A stretch of 64,000 nucleotides of DNA, taken from NCBI RefSeq assembly GCF_900142985.1, contig NZ_LT670849.1, forward strand, positions 1,550,001 to 1,614,000, read 5' to 3'. Each line of letters starts with the position of its first letter. Positions within the stretch are counted from its first letter, which is position 1. Positions 61,017-64,000 of this stretch are shown here, piece after piece. This stretch comes from Bradyrhizobium erythrophlei (GTDB lineage Bacteria; Pseudomonadota; Alphaproteobacteria; Rhizobiales; Xanthobacteraceae). The notes under the pieces were generated by a model that saw only the letters and a list, made by a program, of their open reading frames with translations, was not told the DNA's origin and ran no database searches. The translations under genes and the position numbers were made by a program.

Positions 61017-61044
61017 AAAGCCGCGCCTTCAGAGCGCGGCTTTT
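61017..61044 (+). terminator. rho-independent terminator of greA
   Basis: GCCGCGC (61020-61026) pairs with GCGCGGC (61034-61040) over CTTCAGA, flanked by AAA and TTTT. Confidence 0.9.
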
Positions 61045-61168
61045 CTCATGTCGGCAGTCGGAATATTGTTCAAAAGTGGGGGTTAGACGGTGGGCCGCAC
61101 GAAGCTTTTGGGCGGCCGAGACGATAAGCTCACGCGTACTTTAACGTGTCAAAACAGGGGGACATGAC

Positions 61169-61567
61169 ATGGACCAGACGTTTTCGAAATTTCAGCCAGC
61201 CGCGCTCAGTCTGTTTCGCTTCATCACCGGACTGCTGCTCTTCCAGTACGGCGTTGCCAAAATCCTGAAGTTTCCGGCCGGCACGCCGTTCGAAAAGGTG
61301 GAATTGTTCTCGCTGATCGGCGCAGCCGGCTCGATCGAACTCATCCTCGGCGGGCTTCTGATGATCGGCCTGTGGTCACGGATCGTCGCTTTCATTCTGT
61401 CGGGCGAAATGGCCTTTGCCTATTTCATCGGACACTTTCCGCGCGGATTTTTCCCGATCCTCAACAACGGCACCGCGGCAATCCTGTTCTGCTTCGCCTG
61501 TCTGTATCTGGCGACGTCGGGCGGAGGCCCCTACAGCGTCGATGCGAAGATGGGAAAGAAGGATTGA
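61169..61567 (+). CDS. DoxX-family membrane protein
   Basis: A 132-residue inner-membrane protein with four hydrophobic helices. LSLFRFITGLLLFQYGVAKILKFP opens the first helix, GSIELILGGLLMIGLWSRIVAFILSGEMAFAYFIGHFPRG marks the central pair, and the last helix (AAILFCFACLYLATSGGGPYSVDA) ends with the family's Gly/Pro-rich turn. DoxX proteins are linked to thiosulfate or quinone chemistry and redox defence; this member's role is unknown. GGGGGACATGACATGG holds the start with GGGG upstream. Followed by a dispersed repeat. Confidence 0.87.
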   Translation: MDQTFSKFQPAALSLFRFITGLLLFQYGVAKILKFPAGTPFEKVELFSLIGAAGSIELILGGLLMIGLWSRIVAFILSGEMAFAYFIGHFPRGFFPILNNGTAAILFCFACLYLATSGGGPYSVDAKMGKKD

Positions 61568-61599
61568 GGCGAGGCTAGCGATATCGCCGGCGGAATGAA

Positions 61600-61755
61600 T
61601 CCCTCCCCCTTGCGGGGAGGGAAGGTTCGCGAAGCGAACCAGGGTGGGGGTAACGTTTCGCAAATCAGACGCCCCCACCCGGCTCGGCGCTCGTTGTCGC
61701 TCACGCCGATCCACCCTCCCCGCACTCGCTAAGCTCGCGGGGGAGGGATAAGAGA
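61600..61755. repeat. CTCCCCCTTGCGGGGAGGG composite repeat
   Basis: CCCTCCCCCTTGCGGGGAGGG is a hairpin at about 61603-61621. It is followed by a longer inverted structure running to CCCTCCCCGCACTCGC..GCGGGGGAGGG at about 61715-61748. It is the largest dispersed repeat here and separates doxX and lrp stops. Confidence 0.75.
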
Positions 61756-61757
61756 AG

Positions 61758-62237
61758 CTAACCCCTCGCCTTCACTTCCAGCGGCACGGCCGCCTCAAAC
61801 TTCGAATTGTGCAATACCAGCGACGTTCGCACGTTTCGCACGTGCGGCGCCGCGGTCAGATGCGTGACGAAATCCTGAAACGTCGCCATGTCGGGCGCCA
61901 CGCATTTCAGAACGAAATCGACCTCGCCCGACAGCATCCAGCATTCCCGCACCAAGGGCTCGGCGCGCACGAAATCCTCGAACGCGCGCAAATCGGCGTC
62001 GGCCTGGCTCGACAGATGGACGGACGCAAATACCGTGACGTCGAAGCCGAGTTTTCGCGGATCGAGCAAGCCGCGGTAGCCCTGTATGTAGCCCGCTTCC
62101 TCCAGCGTCCGCACGCGGCGCAGACACGGCGGCGGGGAAATGCCGACGCGTTTGGCTAATTCAACATTCGTGATTCGACCGTCGGCCTGGATTTCGCTCA
62201 GGATTTTGAGGTCAATTTCGTCAAGATTCTTCGACAC
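61758..62237 (-). CDS. Lrp/AsnC-family transcriptional regulator
   Basis: A 159-residue feast/famine regulator. GTG 62237 (SKNLDEIDLKILSEIQADGRIT) is chosen because the family begins here; the frame is open to ATG 62366, which would add 43 basic residues without similarity. The helix-turn-helix spans VELAKRVGISPPPCLRRVRTLEEAGYI and the RAM effector domain covers GEVDFVLKCVAPDMATFQDFVTHL. Divergent from trxB with a 12-bp palindrome GAATTGCAATTC between them, a plausible autoregulatory site. The link Lrp-trxB is common in alphaproteobacteria. Confidence 0.85.
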   Translation of the reverse strand: MSKNLDEIDLKILSEIQADGRITNVELAKRVGISPPPCLRRVRTLEEAGYIQGYRGLLDPRKLGFDVTVFASVHLSSQADADLRAFEDFVRAEPLVRECWMLSGEVDFVLKCVAPDMATFQDFVTHLTAAPHVRNVRTSLVLHNSKFEAAVPLEVKARG

Positions 62238-62528
62238 GCGGTCTGGGTTCCAGCAGGCTGAGAGGGACTTCTTGCGGGTGGCGGCCAATTTTTGCGGCCT
62301 TGGCCGTAACTCTCTTAGCCCAGCTCGGCTACGTCGCGCAATTTTATTACGCGTGCGTTGCGCCATTTTTCTAACTCACGGGAAATTTTGCTGATTTGAA
62401 TTGCAATTCTTGCATAGCTCGCCAGATACCTTAGACTTGCATTTGACACTTTCAGCGCCAATGCGGCGCCTTCCCGGGCGAAAACAGCTTAAGCGCTCAT
62501 CAAATCCCCCTCGGTAAGGGACCTGCTC
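62238..62528. other. lrp/trxB divergent region
   Basis: 291 bases with the palindrome GAATTGCAATTC (62398-62409) and AT-rich sequence that probably contains both promoters. If the lrp product really begins at ATG 62366, the palindrome would stand 32 bases before it. Confidence 0.5.
62398..62409. promoter_or_regulatory. palindrome, probable Lrp operator
   Basis: GAATTGCAATTC is a perfect 12-base palindrome in an AT-rich stretch between lrp and trxB, of the type bound by Lrp/AsnC proteins. Confidence 0.5.
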
Positions 62529-63494
62529 ATGCCTGCACCTATTCACGCGAAGGTCGTCATCATCGGTTCCGGCCCGGCCGGTTACACCGCGGCGATCTAT
62601 GCGGCGCGGGCGATGCTTGAACCGGTGCTGATCCAGGGCATCCAGCCCGGCGGCCAGCTCACCATCACGACCGACGTCGAGAACTATCCGGGCTTCGCCG
62701 ATGTGATCCAGGGCCCCTGGCTGATGGAGCAGATGGAGAAGCAGGCCGCCCATGTCGGCACCAAGATCGTCACCGATTTCGTCAACAAGCTCGAACTCGC
62801 GCGGCGGCCGTTCCGGCTGACCTGCGATTCCGGCGACGTCTATCTGGCCGAGACCGTCATCCTCGCCACCGGCGCCCAGGCGCGCTGGCTGGGGATGCCG
62901 TCGGAAGAGAAATTCAAGGGCTTTGGCGTCTCGGCCTGTGCGACCTGCGACGGGTTCTTCTATCGCGGCAAGGAAGTCATCGTGGTCGGCGGCGGCAACA
63001 CCGCGGTCGAGGAAGCGCTGTTCCTCACCAACTTCGCCTCGCAGGTGACGATCGTGCATCGCCGCGATCACTTCCGCGCCGAGCGCATCCTGCAAGATCG
63101 CCTGTTCAAGCATCCCAAGATCAAGGTGGTGTGGGATTCTGCGATCGACGAAATCAGGGGTGCGGAGAACCCATCCAAGGTCACCCATGTCCGGCTGAAG
63201 AACGTCAAGACCGGCGCGCTCACGGAAGTGCCCGCCGACGGCGTCTTCATCGCGATCGGCCATGCGCCGGCGACAGAGCTTGTGGCCGGACAGATCAAGC
63301 TGAAACCGTCCGGCTATGTCGAGGTCGCACCGAACTCGACCGCCACTTCCGTGCCGGGCCTGTTTGCCGCCGGCGACGTCGCCGACGAAACCTATCGTCA
63401 GGCGGTCACGGCCGCGGGCCTTGGCTGCATGGCGGCACTCGAAGCTGAACGTTTTCTGGCGCTGCGCGCGAGTGATCGCGCGGCAGCTGAATGA
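62529..63494 (+). CDS. trxB: thioredoxin reductase
   Basis: A 321-residue FAD- and NADPH-dependent flavoenzyme reducing thioredoxin. The FAD Rossmann motif is VVIIGSGPAGYTAAIYAARA at the N-terminus. The redox-active dithiol Cys137-Ala-Thr-Cys140 lies in SACATCDGFFYRG, and the NADPH Rossmann motif VIVVGGGNTAVEEALFL follows at about 155. The second FAD motif GLFAAGDVADETYRQAVTAAGLGCMAALEAERFL closes the protein. Its stop overlaps the ATG 63491 of the next frame (ATGA). Lrp is divergent, so it may be regulated by nutritional state. Confidence 0.96.
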   Translation: MPAPIHAKVVIIGSGPAGYTAAIYAARAMLEPVLIQGIQPGGQLTITTDVENYPGFADVIQGPWLMEQMEKQAAHVGTKIVTDFVNKLELARRPFRLTCDSGDVYLAETVILATGAQARWLGMPSEEKFKGFGVSACATCDGFFYRGKEVIVVGGGNTAVEEALFLTNFASQVTIVHRRDHFRAERILQDRLFKHPKIKVVWDSAIDEIRGAENPSKVTHVRLKNVKTGALTEVPADGVFIAIGHAPATELVAGQIKLKPSGYVEVAPNSTATSVPGLFAAGDVADETYRQAVTAAGLGCMAALEAERFLALRASDRAAAE

Positions 63495-63520
63495 ATTTTC
63501 ACCGCATACGCGACGGGTTT

Positions 63521-64000
63521 ATGGATATGGATTGGGACAAGCTGAAAGTATTTCACGCGGCGGCCGAGGCGGGGAGCTTCACGCATGCCGGCGAGCAACT
63601 CGGTCTGTCGCAGTCGGCCGTCTCGCGCCAGGTCTCGGCGCTGGAGCAGGAATTGTCGGTCTCACTGTTCCACCGTCATGCCCGCGGCCTGATCCTGACC
63701 GAACAAGGCGACCTGCTGTTTCGCACCGCGCATGACGTGTTCATGCAGTTGCAGGCCGCCCGCGCCAAGCTCACCGACAGCCGCGAGCGGCCGAGCGGCG
63801 ACCTCAAGATCACCACCACGCCCGGCGTCGGCATCAACTGGCTGATTCCCCGGCTCGGTGAATTCACCGCGCTCTATCCGGAAATCCGCATCTCGCTGAT
63901 CGTCACCGACGAGGAGCTCGATCTGTCGATGCGCGAAGCGGACGTGGCGATCCGGACCCGCAAGCCGACCCAGCCCGACCTGATCCAGCGCAAGCTGTTT
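63521..64000 (+). CDS. LysR-family regulator, truncated by the window end
   Basis: The N-terminal 160 residues of a LysR-type regulator, cut at the window edge. The helix-turn-helix is clear (LKVFHAAAEAGSFTHAGEQLGLSQSAVSRQVSALEQEL, about 7-44) and followed by the linker helix and the start of the periplasmic-binding-like effector domain (GDLKITTTPGVGINWLIPRLGEFTALYPEIRISLIV). Start uncertain: ATG 63521 or 63527 agrees with the family, but ATG 63491, overlapping the trxB stop in ATGA, is possible by coupling. Coding continues past 64000. Confidence 0.88.
   Translation, partial: MDMDWDKLKVFHAAAEAGSFTHAGEQLGLSQSAVSRQVSALEQELSVSLFHRHARGLILTEQGDLLFRTAHDVFMQLQAARAKLTDSRERPSGDLKITTTPGVGINWLIPRLGEFTALYPEIRISLIVTDEELDLSMREADVAIRTRKPTQPDLIQRKLF

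Overview
The window looks like a chromosomal segment of a Bradyrhizobium-like alphaproteobacterium (Rhizobiales, Nitrobacteraceae). The support is high GC throughout, a long acidic-insert RpoD, a separate RpoH, a DnaG without the usual zinc ligands, an MntR of the Escherichia type, an Lrp-trxB pair, many lone small conserved proteins, and dozens of short dispersed inverted repeats that begin or end with CGTCATT..CCCGG or CATTGCGAGCGAAG. No database search was possible; names rest on recognised motifs.

Region 1, about 1-12,067: an integrated element. A tyrosine integrase (10958-12058) with an AlpA/Xis-like partner sits against the 3' end of a tRNA-Glu(CTC) gene (12068-12142, minus strand), the classic layout of a tRNA-targeted genomic island whose body runs leftward out of the window. 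It carries a short run of phage-type genes (tail-collar fibre, DUF5681, zinc-finger protein), a Tat-exported sulfatase as possible cargo, a serine resolvase, an HNH nuclease and a chain of tiny translationally coupled ORFs, one of which resembles the N-terminal DNA-binding part of the integrase.

Region 2, 12.3-31.6 kb: ordinary chromosome. rluD-type pseudouridine synthase and rpoH; a peptidoglycan amidase with a diguanylate cyclase; a 20-residue Lys/Ala micropeptide with its own terminator; an SDR enzyme; two tandem MltB-like transglycosylases; two alpha/beta hydrolases divergent from a CGNR regulator; a HAD dehalogenase; an L,D-transpeptidase with a degenerate second domain; an AEC transporter; and several small conserved proteins ending in a membrane DnaJ-TPR protein.

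Region 3, 31.9-46.0 kb: a TetR regulator with a near-perfect 30-bp palindrome and a matching operator before an EamA exporter; the dnaG-rpoD macromolecular synthesis pair; two transglutaminase-like proteins; an N-formylglutamate amidohydrolase; and an ArsR regulator followed by four tandem SRPBCC (AHSA1) paralogues, all apparently one operon.

Region 4, 46-50.6 kb: envelope and metal genes. mntR is divergent from an unusual outer-membrane protein that joins an Opa-like barrel to an OprB-like porin, with two MntR-box-like palindromes between them. Next come a secreted protein with two iron-control-element-like sites upstream and a ModA-like binding protein with two plausible starts.

Region 5, 50.6-64 kb: acyl-CoA synthetase, YqeY, carA and carB (separated by a thioesterase, Dps, a methyltransferase and an odd tRNA-Cys-like gene), greA, DoxX, lrp, trxB and the start of a LysR gene cut by the window edge. 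Three genes (the tetR, arsR, carA starts) have promoters so close to the start codon that leaderless mRNAs are likely.
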